Positions 38,400-46,694 of a stretch of DNA of 64,000 bases are shown here, in pieces. The stretch spans positions 1,736,001-1,800,000 of the forward strand of contig NZ_CP179727.1 of NCBI RefSeq assembly GCF_047425875.1, given 5' to 3'. The DNA comes from Macrococcoides animalis (GTDB lineage Bacteria; Bacillota; Bacilli; Staphylococcales; Staphylococcaceae). Within the stretch, counting starts at the first letter, position 1. Each line of letters starts with the position of its first letter. Made by a program: the position numbers and the translations under genes. The notes below the pieces were generated by a model. That model worked only from the letters and a program-made list of their open reading frames with translations. It ran no database searches and was not told the origin of the DNA.

Positions 38400-38449
38400 T
38401 AGGCTCTTAATGAGAAGATAATTAATATTTTTGTTTCAAGCGCTTTATT

Positions 38450-39604
38450 TTACTGTTGATAATTGATAATAAAACGTTCAAGTCTTACCATTGCTTCTTT
38501 AATCTCTTCCATACTAGAAGCAAATGATAATCTTATATGACCTTCACCATATTTAGAGAAAGCACTTCCTGGCACAACTGCGAGTCTTTCTTGTTCCAAT
38601 AAATCTGTGGCAAATTGATAAGAGTTTTTATTATATGCTGATATGTTTGGAAAGATATAGAATGCACCTTGTGGTTTTTCAACAGGTAAACCTAACTTTG
38701 TTAATTTATCATATAGATAATCACGTCTTTCAATATAAGCTTGATTCATTACTTTCACTGTTTCTGTATCTTTAAACGCTTCGATAGCCCCAAATTGACT
38801 TGGTGTTGCAACACAAATCGAGTTATATAGATGGACAGATGTTACGTGATTAATAAGTTCAGCTGTTGATACCACATAGCCGATACGTGCACCGGTGATA
38901 GCATGAGATTTCGATAATCCGTTTATAACAAATAATTGATGACGTACTTCAGGAAACTCTAAGAATGAATGATGCGGTGTATCATACACGTTTTCACTGT
39001 AAATTTCGTCTGTCACGATAAATATATCTTCATCTTTTAACATAGCAACTAAACCTTTAATTTGGTCGCGGGTAAGTGTTTTACCGGTTGGGTTCGTTGG
39101 ATAATTAAATAATACTGCTTTTGTCTTTGGGGTAATTGCTGCTTTAATTGCTTCAGGTGTTGGTACTAAATGCGTTTTAGTTGTATCAACGAGTATGACT
39201 TTTGCGCCAAGTAATTTAATAATTGGTTCATAACCTAAATAACAAGGTGACGGTAATATTACTTCATCTCCTGGATTGATGATTGTTCTAAACACATCAT
39301 CAATCGCTTCGGAACCACCATTCGTTACTACAATTTCAGTTTCAGCATCATAGTTAGCGTTAAATTTTTTTGAAATTACTTTACTTATAGACGCCCTTAA
39401 TTCAATTAACCCTCTGTTATGTGTATATCGAAGTTGGTTATTTTCAATAGCAGTAATCATCGCTTGTTTAACTTTCTCTGGTGCTAAAAAATCAGATTGT
39501 CCTAAAGTCAGATCAATACAATCTTCTAAACCCGACGCTTTGTTTGCGAATTCTCTTGTTCCTGGTATCGTCACTTCATTAATAAATTGATTTAACTGTG
39601 GCAT
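38450..39604 (-). CDS. PLP-dependent aminotransferase, PatA-like
   Basis: A 384-residue fold-type I aminotransferase. VTNGGSEAIDDVFRTI, FNYPTNPTGKTLTRDQI, IVTDEIYSENVYD and GLSKSHAITGARIGYV (PLP lysine) are all present, and the C-terminus has GEGHIRLSFA for substrate carboxylate. It resembles Bacillus PatA, which makes N-acetyl-LL-diaminopimelate, but other substrates (aromatic amino acids, methionine) are possible. It stands alone, so lysine pathway membership is only suggested by similarity. Confidence 0.85.
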   Translation of the reverse strand: MPQLNQFINEVTIPGTREFANKASGLEDCIDLTLGQSDFLAPEKVKQAMITAIENNQLRYTHNRGLIELRASISKVISKKFNANYDAETEIVVTNGGSEAIDDVFRTIINPGDEVILPSPCYLGYEPIIKLLGAKVILVDTTKTHLVPTPEAIKAAITPKTKAVLFNYPTNPTGKTLTRDQIKGLVAMLKDEDIFIVTDEIYSENVYDTPHHSFLEFPEVRHQLFVINGLSKSHAITGARIGYVVSTAELINHVTSVHLYNSICVATPSQFGAIEAFKDTETVKVMNQAYIERRDYLYDKLTKLGLPVEKPQGAFYIFPNISAYNKNSYQFATDLLEQERLAVVPGSAFSKYGEGHIRLSFASSMEEIKEAMVRLERFIINYQQ

Positions 39605-39680
39605 GTTTATTCACTTCTCTTCCTGACATTTTTGTTGATGATTATACGCTATATCACGTTAATTAGCAAAAGGATATCAC

Positions 39681-39713
39681 ACAATACAGAAAAAAAACAA
39701 TATTCTGTATTGT
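39681..39713. promoter_or_regulatory. Perfect 11-bp dyad upstream of amino-acid ABC operon
   Basis: ACAATACAGAA and TTCTGTATTGT flank an 11-base A-rich spacer. The right arm overlaps the -35 of the promoter TTGTAT (39710), 17 bases, TATAAT (39733-39738), so it looks like an operator. Confidence 0.55.
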
Positions 39714-39766
39714 ATACTTATACGTAATTATGTATAATAATATTTATCTCAAAGGAGGGGAAGATA

Positions 39767-41215
39767 TTGTCTGTTAAAACGATAGGAAAATATATATTAA
39801 TAATGTTATTAATGTATTCATTAATTCCACACACTGCTGAAGCCAAAAGTGATCAATTTGATACAGTGAAAAAGAATGGTGTATTACGAGTCGGTTTATC
39901 AGCAGATTATGCACCATATGAATTTGAAAAAACGGTTAATGGTAAGCGAGAGTATGCTGGTATTGATATCGAACTCTCTAAAAAAATTGCTAAAGATTTA
40001 GGTGTTGAATTAAAAATTGTCAATATGCAATTTGACAGTTTGCTTGGAGCACTGAAAACAGGAAAAATCGATGTTATTATTTCAGGAATGAGCCCAACGC
40101 CTGAGCGTAAAAAAGAAGTCGATTTTTCGGATTATTATATGCATGTTCAACAACGTATGATTATACAAAAGAAAGATAAAAAGAAACTAAGTAGTATTGA
40201 AGATTTTAAAGGTAAGAATATCGGAGTTCAAAAACAAACGACGCAAGAAGAACTAGCTAAAAAAGAAATTCCAGATGCTAATGTCACATCACTCACGCGT
40301 GTACCTGAGATTATCATGTCACTTAACACAGGTAAAATTGATGGGGTGGTATTAGAAGGGCCAGTTGCAGAAGCATATCTATCTCAAAATACGAGTTTAG
40401 CATTTTCAGATATGAAATTTGCAGATGCAAATAAAGGGACGGCGATTGCGTTACCTAAAGATTCACCGAAGCTATTAGATGCATTAAACAAAACGATTAA
40501 AGATATTGAAGATCAAGGATTACTGCAAGATTATAAAGATAAAGCCAATAAAGCGATGTTTGATGAAGGATCATTCTTTAGTAAATATGGTACTTTCTTC
40601 ATTCAAGGGATTGGTGCAACGATTCTTATTTCATTAATTGGTGTCGTGCTAGGTTCAATCTTTGGTGGGATTCTGGCATTTATGAAACTAAGCAAAAATC
40701 TTATACTTAAATCAATCTCATGGATATATATAGAATTTATAAGAGGTACACCATTACTTGTTCAAGTATTCTTAGTTTATTTTGGAACGACAGCAGTTCT
40801 TGGCATCGATTTATCAGCATTTATTTGTGGTGCGATTGCACTCGTGATTAATTGTGCAGCTTATATTGCAGAAATTATCCGTGCGGGTATTAATGCAGTT
40901 GATAAAGGTCAATCAGAAGCAGCTCGTTCTCTTGGATTAAGCCAGGGACAAACGATGAATAAAGTTGTAATGCCTCAAGCGATTAAAAATATATTACCAG
41001 CTTTAGGGAACGAGTTTGTTACCGTTATTAAAGAGTCTTCAATCGTATCAGTTATTGGGGTTTCTGAATTGATGTTTAATGCGCAAGTCGTACAAGGTGC
41101 ATCATTTGATCCATTTACGCCACTGTTGATTGCTGCGATTGTATACTTTATCCTTACATTCGCATTAAGTCGAGTAATGAATGTATTCGAAAGGAGAATG
41201 AGAGTTAGTGATTAA
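39767..41215 (+). CDS. Amino-acid ABC transporter, fused substrate-binding and permease protein
   Basis: A 482-residue fusion starting at TTG after AGGAGGGG. Residues 1-26 are a signal peptide ending AEA, about 27-250 form a periplasmic-type binding domain (GVLRVGLSADYAPYEFE, GIDIELSKKIAKDLG), and about 270-480 form the permease with EAARSLGLSQGQTMNKVVMPQA, the coupling loop. This is the GlnP-like arrangement found in staphylococci. The C-terminus overlaps the ATPase gene. Likely imports a polar amino acid such as glutamine or cystine. Confidence 0.9.
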   Translation: MSVKTIGKYILIMLLMYSLIPHTAEAKSDQFDTVKKNGVLRVGLSADYAPYEFEKTVNGKREYAGIDIELSKKIAKDLGVELKIVNMQFDSLLGALKTGKIDVIISGMSPTPERKKEVDFSDYYMHVQQRMIIQKKDKKKLSSIEDFKGKNIGVQKQTTQEELAKKEIPDANVTSLTRVPEIIMSLNTGKIDGVVLEGPVAEAYLSQNTSLAFSDMKFADANKGTAIALPKDSPKLLDALNKTIKDIEDQGLLQDYKDKANKAMFDEGSFFSKYGTFFIQGIGATILISLIGVVLGSIFGGILAFMKLSKNLILKSISWIYIEFIRGTPLLVQVFLVYFGTTAVLGIDLSAFICGAIALVINCAAYIAEIIRAGINAVDKGQSEAARSLGLSQGQTMNKVVMPQAIKNILPALGNEFVTVIKESSIVSVIGVSELMFNAQVVQGASFDPFTPLLIAAIVYFILTFALSRVMNVFERRMRVSD

Positions 41216-41930
41216 AGTGAATGATTTACACAAAAATTTTGGTAAAGTTGAAGTATTAAAAGGTATTGATTTAGATGTTACTGAAGGTGAAGTTGTTGCA
41301 ATTATTGGTCCATCAGGTAGTGGGAAATCAACATTACTGAGATGTTTAAACTTACTTGAAACACCCACAAGTGGTGAGATAATATTTGAAGGCAATACAT
41401 TAACCGCTAAAGGAACAGATATTAATATACTACGACAAAAGATGGGCATGGTGTTTCAAAGTTTCAACTTATTTCCGCATAAGACAGCAAAAGAAAATTT
41501 AATGTTAGCCCCTTCATTATTAGGTAAGGGAAGCAAAGATAAACTAGAAATGAAAGCATTAGAATTACTTAACAAAGTTGGTTTATCAGATAAAGCGAAT
41601 AATTATCCATCGCAATTATCAGGTGGACAGAAACAACGTGTTGCGATAGCGCGTGCACTGGCAATGGATCCTGATGTTATTCTATTCGATGAACCAACAT
41701 CTGCACTAGATCCAGAAGTTGTAGGTGATGTATTGGCAGTTATGAAGAAACTTGCTGAAGAAGGAATGACAATGGTTGTTGTCACGCATGAGATGGGGTT
41801 TGCAAAAGAAGTAGCAGATCGCGTAATATTTATGGATAAAGGTGTCGTTCAGGAAATTGGCGCACCAGATGAATTTTTTAATAACCCTCAAAATGAACGT
41901 GCGAAAGCATTTTTATCAAAAGTTCTTTAA
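41208..41930 (+). CDS. Amino-acid ABC transporter ATP-binding protein (GlnQ family)
   Basis: A 240-residue ATPase starting at GTG and overlapping the preceding gene by eight bases. Walker A GPSGSGKST, Q-loop MVFQSFNLFPH, signature LSGGQKQR, Walker B VILFDEPTSALDPE and H-loop VVTHEM are all intact. It energises the fused binding protein/permease encoded just upstream. Polar amino acid uptake is the family role. Confidence 0.92.
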   Translation: MIKVNDLHKNFGKVEVLKGIDLDVTEGEVVAIIGPSGSGKSTLLRCLNLLETPTSGEIIFEGNTLTAKGTDINILRQKMGMVFQSFNLFPHKTAKENLMLAPSLLGKGSKDKLEMKALELLNKVGLSDKANNYPSQLSGGQKQRVAIARALAMDPDVILFDEPTSALDPEVVGDVLAVMKKLAEEGMTMVVVTHEMGFAKEVADRVIFMDKGVVQEIGAPDEFFNNPQNERAKAFLSKVL

Positions 41931-41937
41931 TTATAGA

Positions 41938-41985
41938 AAAGCGTATAGCGGACAAAATTATTTGTCTTATATACGCTCTTTTTAT
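41938..41985 (+). terminator. Terminator after amino-acid ABC operon
   Basis: AGCGTATA pairs with TATACGCT, enclosing a GACAAA/TTTGTC helix, then T5. Confidence 0.8.
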
Positions 41986-42023
41986 GTTAAAATAGTATTC
42001 TTAAATATCAAGGAGGTGTAGTG

Positions 42024-43148
42024 ATGTATCAAAAGCTAAAGCAAGAGGTTATAGAATACAGTAAAACAATTGGAATCGATGCTATTGGTTTTACGACGGC
42101 TGAACCTTTTGAATCGCTACGCCCAAAATTAGAAGCGTATTACGCTAATAATTACGACTCAGGCTTTGAAAAAGGATCGATTGAAGAGCGTATTAATCCG
42201 AAAGTTTCATTACCTTCAGCTCAATCTATTATCGCGATTGCTGTAGGTTACCCGAATAAATTACCGAATGCACCGAAAAGTTTGCGTGGTGCCCGACGTG
42301 GTATATTTGCACGTGCGTCTTGGGGGATAGATTATCACACATTATTAAATAAACGTTTAGAGCTGCTCGTTGCATTTATTAAAGAACGGATGCCTGATGT
42401 TGAAACAATGAATATGGTCGATACCGGTGTGCTCAGTGATCGTGCGGTTGCAGAGCGTGCCGGACTTGGATATGCAGCGAAAAATGGCTTTATCTTAAAT
42501 AAAGATTTAGGGACATGGACATATCTTGGGGAAATACTTGTGTCTATTCCATTTGAACCTGATCATCCTGTCATTGATTCTTGTCTGGACTGCACGATTT
42601 GTATTGACCGATGTCCAACAGGTGCTTTGTTGGGTAATGGACAACTCGATTCGAATAAATGTATTAGTTTTTTAACGCAAACGAAAGGCTTTATGCCAGA
42701 TGAATACCGCGCTAAAATTGGCAATCGTTTATATGGTTGTGATACGTGTCAACAGGTGTGCCCGAAAAACCGTGGCATTAATACGATGCAAGATGATATA
42801 GATTTAGAACCTGAAAAATTAAAACCACTTCTCGTCCCATTATTAAAAATGACAAATCGTGAATTTAAAAACGAATTTGGCCATTTGGCCGGAACATGGC
42901 GTGGAAAGAAACCGATTCAACGTAATGCAATCCTCGCACTTGCGCATTTTAAAGAAGTAGAAGCAATACCTGAACTTAAAGACGTCGCAGAAAATGATCC
43001 GCGACCAGAAATTAAAGGAACCGCTTATTGGGCTATTGGGCAAATCAGTCGTCATGAAATAGATTATTTAAATGCAAGATACGATAAAGAAACGGATAAA
43101 GATGTTAAAATAGAAATATTAAAAAGCATAGAAAGCGTGGAAAAGTAA
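42024..43148 (+). CDS. queG: Epoxyqueuosine reductase QueG
   Basis: A 374-residue cobalamin-dependent enzyme that makes queuosine from epoxyqueuosine in tRNA. The ATG at 42024 follows AGGAGGTG. MVDTGVLSDRAVAERAGLG holds the catalytic Asp (D133); two 4Fe-4S sites come from C187, C190, C193, C197 and C213, C239, C242, C246; the C-terminal part has HEAT-like repeats (GTAYWAIGQIS). It is followed at once by trmL, another tRNA wobble-base modifier. Confidence 0.93.
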   Translation: MYQKLKQEVIEYSKTIGIDAIGFTTAEPFESLRPKLEAYYANNYDSGFEKGSIEERINPKVSLPSAQSIIAIAVGYPNKLPNAPKSLRGARRGIFARASWGIDYHTLLNKRLELLVAFIKERMPDVETMNMVDTGVLSDRAVAERAGLGYAAKNGFILNKDLGTWTYLGEILVSIPFEPDHPVIDSCLDCTICIDRCPTGALLGNGQLDSNKCISFLTQTKGFMPDEYRAKIGNRLYGCDTCQQVCPKNRGINTMQDDIDLEPEKLKPLLVPLLKMTNREFKNEFGHLAGTWRGKKPIQRNAILALAHFKEVEAIPELKDVAENDPRPEIKGTAYWAIGQISRHEIDYLNARYDKETDKDVKIEILKSIESVEK

Positions 43149-43622
43149 ATGTCATCAATTAATGTAGTGTTATACCAACCGGAAATACCAGCTAATACAG
43201 GGAATATCGCAAGAAGTTGTGCAGCAACGGATACACACCTTCATTTAATTCGTCCATTAGGTTTCTCAACAGACGATAAAATGTTACGTCGTGCAGGGTT
43301 AGATTATTGGCAATTCGTCAATATTACATACTATGATAGCATCGAAGAATTCTTTGAAAAAAATAAAGGTCATTATTACTTATTAACGAAATTTGGTACA
43401 AAACCGCATACCACATTTGATTACAGTAATACGAATGAAAAACATTATTTCATTTTCGGTCGTGAAACAACAGGATTACCAGACTGGGTTAAAGAAAAAT
43501 ACATGGATACAGCATTACGTATTCCAATGAACGACAATGTGCGTTCTTTAAACTTATCGAATACAGCAGCGATTCTTATTTATGAAGCATTACGCCAACA
43601 AAACTATCCTGGATTAAGTTAA
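43149..43622 (+). CDS. trmL: tRNA (cytidine(34)-2'-O)-methyltransferase TrmL
   Basis: A 157-residue SPOUT (SpoU) methyltransferase. NVVLYQPEIPANTGNIARSC, IFGRETTGLP and the trefoil-knot end RSLNLSNTAAILIYEALRQ are characteristic. It methylates the wobble nucleotide of certain leucine tRNAs using SAM. The ATG immediately follows the queG stop codon, so the two tRNA-modifying genes are co-translated. Confidence 0.92.
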   Translation: MSSINVVLYQPEIPANTGNIARSCAATDTHLHLIRPLGFSTDDKMLRRAGLDYWQFVNITYYDSIEEFFEKNKGHYYLLTKFGTKPHTTFDYSNTNEKHYFIFGRETTGLPDWVKEKYMDTALRIPMNDNVRSLNLSNTAAILIYEALRQQNYPGLS

Positions 43623-43641
43623 AAATTAAGGAGGGTTACCA

Positions 43642-44379
43642 ATGAACGAAATCATTCAGTTGTTACAAAGTCACCGTTCAATTCGTAAATTTAAAGATGA
43701 AGCATTATCAGAAGATACTATCGAATTACTCGTTCGTGCCGCTCAAAGTGCATCAACGTCTAGTTATGTTCAATCATACTCAATTATCGGTGTAACAGAT
43801 TTAGAGAAAAAGAAGCAATTACGTGAAATCAGTGGTCAACCCTATGTTGAGCATAATGGCCACTTGTTTGTGTTTGTGGTGGATTATAATCGTCATTACG
43901 CATTAGGTGAGCATTTAAACCAATCTGTAGAAGATTATTTTGGGACGACAGAATCATTACTCGTTGGAACAGTGGATGCAAGTTTAGCGAGTCAAAATAT
44001 GGCGATTGCAGCTGAAAGTATGGGGCTAGGTATTTGCTTTATTGGTTCTCTTCGTAATAATATGCAACATGTCATTGAGATATTAAATTTACCAGAGTAT
44101 ACATACCCATTATTTGGGATGGTTGTTGGTGTGCCAGAAAATGAAGGCAGTCAGAAAGAAAGGCTGCCTGTTGAAGTGATATATCATGAGAACGGTTATA
44201 AAGCTTTTGATTATTCAAATTACGCAGATTATGATACACGTACAGCAGCATATTATCGATTACGCACAAATGGTGCTAGAAGTGATCGATGGAGCGAGCA
44301 GGTTATCGGTATGCTTTCTCAAAAAGCGCGATTAGAAGTTGATAGTGTCTTAAAACAACAAGGGTTTTTAAAACAATAA
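43642..44379 (+). CDS. NADPH-dependent flavin nitroreductase (NfsA/NfrA family)
   Basis: A 245-residue FMN oxidoreductase. LLQSHRSIRKF at the start, AAQSASTSSYVQSYSIIGV for FMN binding and AIAAESMGLGICFIGSLRN are the NfsA/NfrA motifs. Members reduce nitro compounds, flavins or disulfides with NADPH. RBS AGGAGGG, 19 bases after trmL, so it probably belongs to the queG-trmL transcript. The physiological electron acceptor is unknown. Confidence 0.88.
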   Translation: MNEIIQLLQSHRSIRKFKDEALSEDTIELLVRAAQSASTSSYVQSYSIIGVTDLEKKKQLREISGQPYVEHNGHLFVFVVDYNRHYALGEHLNQSVEDYFGTTESLLVGTVDASLASQNMAIAAESMGLGICFIGSLRNNMQHVIEILNLPEYTYPLFGMVVGVPENEGSQKERLPVEVIYHENGYKAFDYSNYADYDTRTAAYYRLRTNGARSDRWSEQVIGMLSQKARLEVDSVLKQQGFLKQ

Positions 44380-44390
44380 AATGATAATAA

Positions 44391-44437
44391 TAAAAATCCG
44401 AAGACCACATTCAAAAGATGAACAGTCTTCGGATTTT
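44391..44437. terminator. Bidirectional terminator after nitroreductase
   Basis: AAAATCCGAAGAC pairs with GTCTTCGGATTTT; the facing small gene lies just to the right. Confidence 0.88.
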
Positions 44438-44451
44438 ATTGTTAATAAGAA

Positions 44452-44559
44452 CTACTTATTTAAATCTTCTTCCTTAACACCGTAGCTAGATTCTTTGCCA
44501 GCAGTTAAAATAGCTGTAAGGAAAGCGATACATACCATACCGATTAATAATGTATTCAT
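44452..44559 (-). CDS. Small membrane protein (35 residues)
   Basis: MNTLLIGMVC opens a 35-codon frame on the minus strand, preceded by a strong AGGGGG ribosome site seven bases upstream and followed by a terminator. Residues 1-20 form one membrane helix; the tail GKESSYGVKEEDLNK is polar. The RBS quality, hydrophobic profile and terminator argue for a real gene. I do not recognise the family. It is divergent from nagA. Confidence 0.6.
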   Translation of the reverse strand: MNTLLIGMVCIAFLTAILTAGKESSYGVKEEDLNK

Positions 44560-44640
44560 TGGTAATCCCCCTGATTAACTTAATAATCATATTATAACCT
44601 ATTCAATAAAGTTTTAAAACAACAAAAAAGGATTGATTGG

Positions 44641-45777
44641 ATGAAAGCAATAATAAATGCAAAAATATATACAGAAGATAAGGTCATAGATAACGGCTAT
44701 ATCGTGTTTGATGAAACAATTGTTGAGATTAATGAAGGAACATATAAAGGTGAGGCAGATATAATAGACGCGCGAGGAAATATCCTTCTCCCAGGGTTTA
44801 TTGACATTCACATTCATGGCGGCTACGGTGCTGATAGTATGGATGCAACTCATGAATCTTTAGACAAACTAACAAAAGGTATATTAATTGAAGGAACAAC
44901 ATCATTTTTACCGACTACGATGACGGAATCAATACCACGTATAAAGCTAGCGCTTGAAAATATTGCGTCATTTGAAAGTAAAGGCGCTGAGATTCTAGGT
45001 GTGCATTTAGAAGGACCATTTATATCTGAATTTAAAGTTGGTGCACAAGATCCACAGTTCGTTATCAGACCAACTATAGATATGATTAATTCGTTCTCAG
45101 ACGCTGCTAAACAACAAATAAAAATTATAACGATTGCTCCTGAAGTAGAAGGTGCAAGTGAAGCGATTGCGCATTTCAATCATATTATATTTTCGGCAGG
45201 GCACACTATTGCTTCATTTGATGAAATGAATAAGGCAGTAGAACATGGATTACGTCATATAACACATTTATATAATGCTGCGACAGGGTTCACGCATCGT
45301 GAACCAGGTGCTTTTGCCGCAGCATGGTTAAATGATGGATTAAATACTGAATGTATTGTTGATGGCGTCCATTCTCATCCAGCCGCAGTAAAAATAGCTT
45401 ATCGTTTAAAAGGTAGAGATAAATTTATGGTTATTACAGACGCAATGCGTGCGAAGGGTTTAGGGGATGGTGAGAGTGAATTAGGGGGTCAAAAAGTAAA
45501 TGTTGTGGGAAATGAAGCGCGTTTGGATGATGGTACTCTAGCTGGTAGTGTGTTAAAAATGAATGATGGGCTTAAGAATTTTATAGCGTTTACTGACGAA
45601 TCTTTAGAGAACGCATGGCGTGTGATGAGTTATAATCAAGCTGTCGCATTAGGCGTTGATGACCGTATTGGAAGTATAAAAATAGGAAAGCAAGCAGATT
45701 TAGTTTTATTAGATGTTGAATTTAATGTGTTATCTACTGTCAAAAGAGGGTATAGCATATATAATAGAGAAGAATAG
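44641..45777 (+). CDS. nagA: N-acetylglucosamine-6-phosphate deacetylase
   Basis: A 378-residue amidohydrolase that deacetylates GlcNAc-6-P during amino sugar recycling. GFIDIHIHGGYG gives the metal-binding His pair, LGVHLEGPF the metal Glu, HITHLYNAATG and VITDAMRAKG the remaining His and catalytic Asp. It is directly followed by a NagB-related gene, consistent with feeding glucosamine-6-P to glycolysis or wall synthesis. Confidence 0.93.
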   Translation: MKAIINAKIYTEDKVIDNGYIVFDETIVEINEGTYKGEADIIDARGNILLPGFIDIHIHGGYGADSMDATHESLDKLTKGILIEGTTSFLPTTMTESIPRIKLALENIASFESKGAEILGVHLEGPFISEFKVGAQDPQFVIRPTIDMINSFSDAAKQQIKIITIAPEVEGASEAIAHFNHIIFSAGHTIASFDEMNKAVEHGLRHITHLYNAATGFTHREPGAFAAAWLNDGLNTECIVDGVHSHPAAVKIAYRLKGRDKFMVITDAMRAKGLGDGESELGGQKVNVVGNEARLDDGTLAGSVLKMNDGLKNFIAFTDESLENAWRVMSYNQAVALGVDDRIGSIKIGKQADLVLLDVEFNVLSTVKRGYSIYNREE

Positions 45778-45799
45778 ATTATTCTTAGGAGGAAATATC

Positions 45800-46411
45800 A
45801 TGGCTATGAATTTTAAAGTATTTGAAGATAAATTAACAGTATCAAACTATGTTGCAGATTTATTCAGAAAACAAATGAATAACAACCCAACATCAATTAT
45901 TGCAACTGCATTAGGCGACGAAGCATCACATGTTATTTCAGAATTGAAAGCAGACATTTCTAAAAATCCAGTAGATACAAGTCAAATTCATATTTTTGAT
46001 TATGATAAGTTACGTGGTGAATTTGGAGTAGTAGGTATTGTAGATGAACAGTATCACGAAGCAACAGGAAAAGATATTATGGATTTAATTAAGAATGAAG
46101 CAAAAACAAAAGAGAATAAAGGTAAATTAACAACGTTATTTGCAACGATTACTCAGGATGGATCCGTCGGATATAAAGAAATAAATCAAGATGACGATAA
46201 AGGTTTAAGATCAGCACGTGAAATCATTTTAGTATTAACTGGATCAAATAATGCACCAATAGTTGAAAAGTTATACAAAACTGAAGCAGGTGGCGGATTT
46301 GAAGCAGCGAACTTAAAAACACATCGTATGGTAAACGTCATCTTAGATAATGCAGCGGCAGCTGGATTACCACAAGATGTACGTGAATATTACTTCCAAA
46401 AATTTGCATAA
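45800..46411 (+). CDS. NagB/glucosamine-6-phosphate isomerase-like protein
   Basis: A 203-residue protein after AGGAGG. The C-terminal half (SAREIILVLTGSNNAPIVEKLY...HRMVNVILDNAAAAGL) resembles the end of NagB deaminases, but the NagB active-site segment LGIGxNGHIGFNEPG is absent and the protein is about 50 residues short. It may be a degenerate or specialised sugar-phosphate binding protein. Its position behind nagA supports a link to amino sugars, yet deaminase activity should not be assumed. Confidence 0.65.
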   Translation: MAMNFKVFEDKLTVSNYVADLFRKQMNNNPTSIIATALGDEASHVISELKADISKNPVDTSQIHIFDYDKLRGEFGVVGIVDEQYHEATGKDIMDLIKNEAKTKENKGKLTTLFATITQDGSVGYKEINQDDDKGLRSAREIILVLTGSNNAPIVEKLYKTEAGGGFEAANLKTHRMVNVILDNAAAAGLPQDVREYYFQKFA

Positions 46412-46424
46412 AGGAATGATGACT

Positions 46425-46583
46425 TTGTCAACATCTCATGATAATAAAAATGAAATGGTCAATGATTTTGAAGATGTCGTTGAATTAGGTAAGGAAATGG
46501 AGCAAATTTCTGTGCAGAATGCAGAAGCTTTGGAAACTGAAAATGAAGAAAAAGAAGTTAATGAGAAAGATAGCACGCAATAA
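46425..46583 (+). CDS. Small acidic protein of unknown function
   Basis: A 52-codon frame from TTG at 46425, chosen because AAAGGA lies nine bases upstream; ATGs at 46416 and 46419 are too close to it. The product is very rich in Glu, Asp and Asn with no membrane segment. It follows the NagB-like gene by 13 bases and ends at a terminator. Similar short acidic proteins occur near fumC in staphylococci, but I cannot name a family. Confidence 0.55.
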   Translation: MSTSHDNKNEMVNDFEDVVELGKEMEQISVQNAEALETENEEKEVNEKDSTQ

Positions 46584-46587
46584 TATT

Positions 46588-46624
46588 ACAACAGTACATA
46601 AATTTATTATGTACTGTTTTTTTG
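46588..46624 (+). terminator. Terminator of the nagA operon
   Basis: ACAGTACATAA pairs with TTATGTACTGT and is followed by T7. Confidence 0.85.
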
Positions 46625-46636
46625 AATATATAATGA

Positions 46637-46651
46637 ATGTAAGCGCTATTT
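46637..46651. promoter_or_regulatory. Candidate CcpA cre site upstream of fumC
   Basis: ATGTAAGCGCTATTT matches WTGNAANCGNWNNCW at 14 of 15 positions, 44 bases before the fumC start. Confidence 0.55.
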
Positions 46652-46694
46652 AATGTAAAATATAAGTATTATAGTATATAAGGGGAGAATCATA

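Noticed and set aside
38437..38451. cre-like TTTCAAGCGCTTTAT
   Set aside because: It sits at the 3' end of the leftward aminotransferase gene, not near a promoter, and misses two consensus bases.
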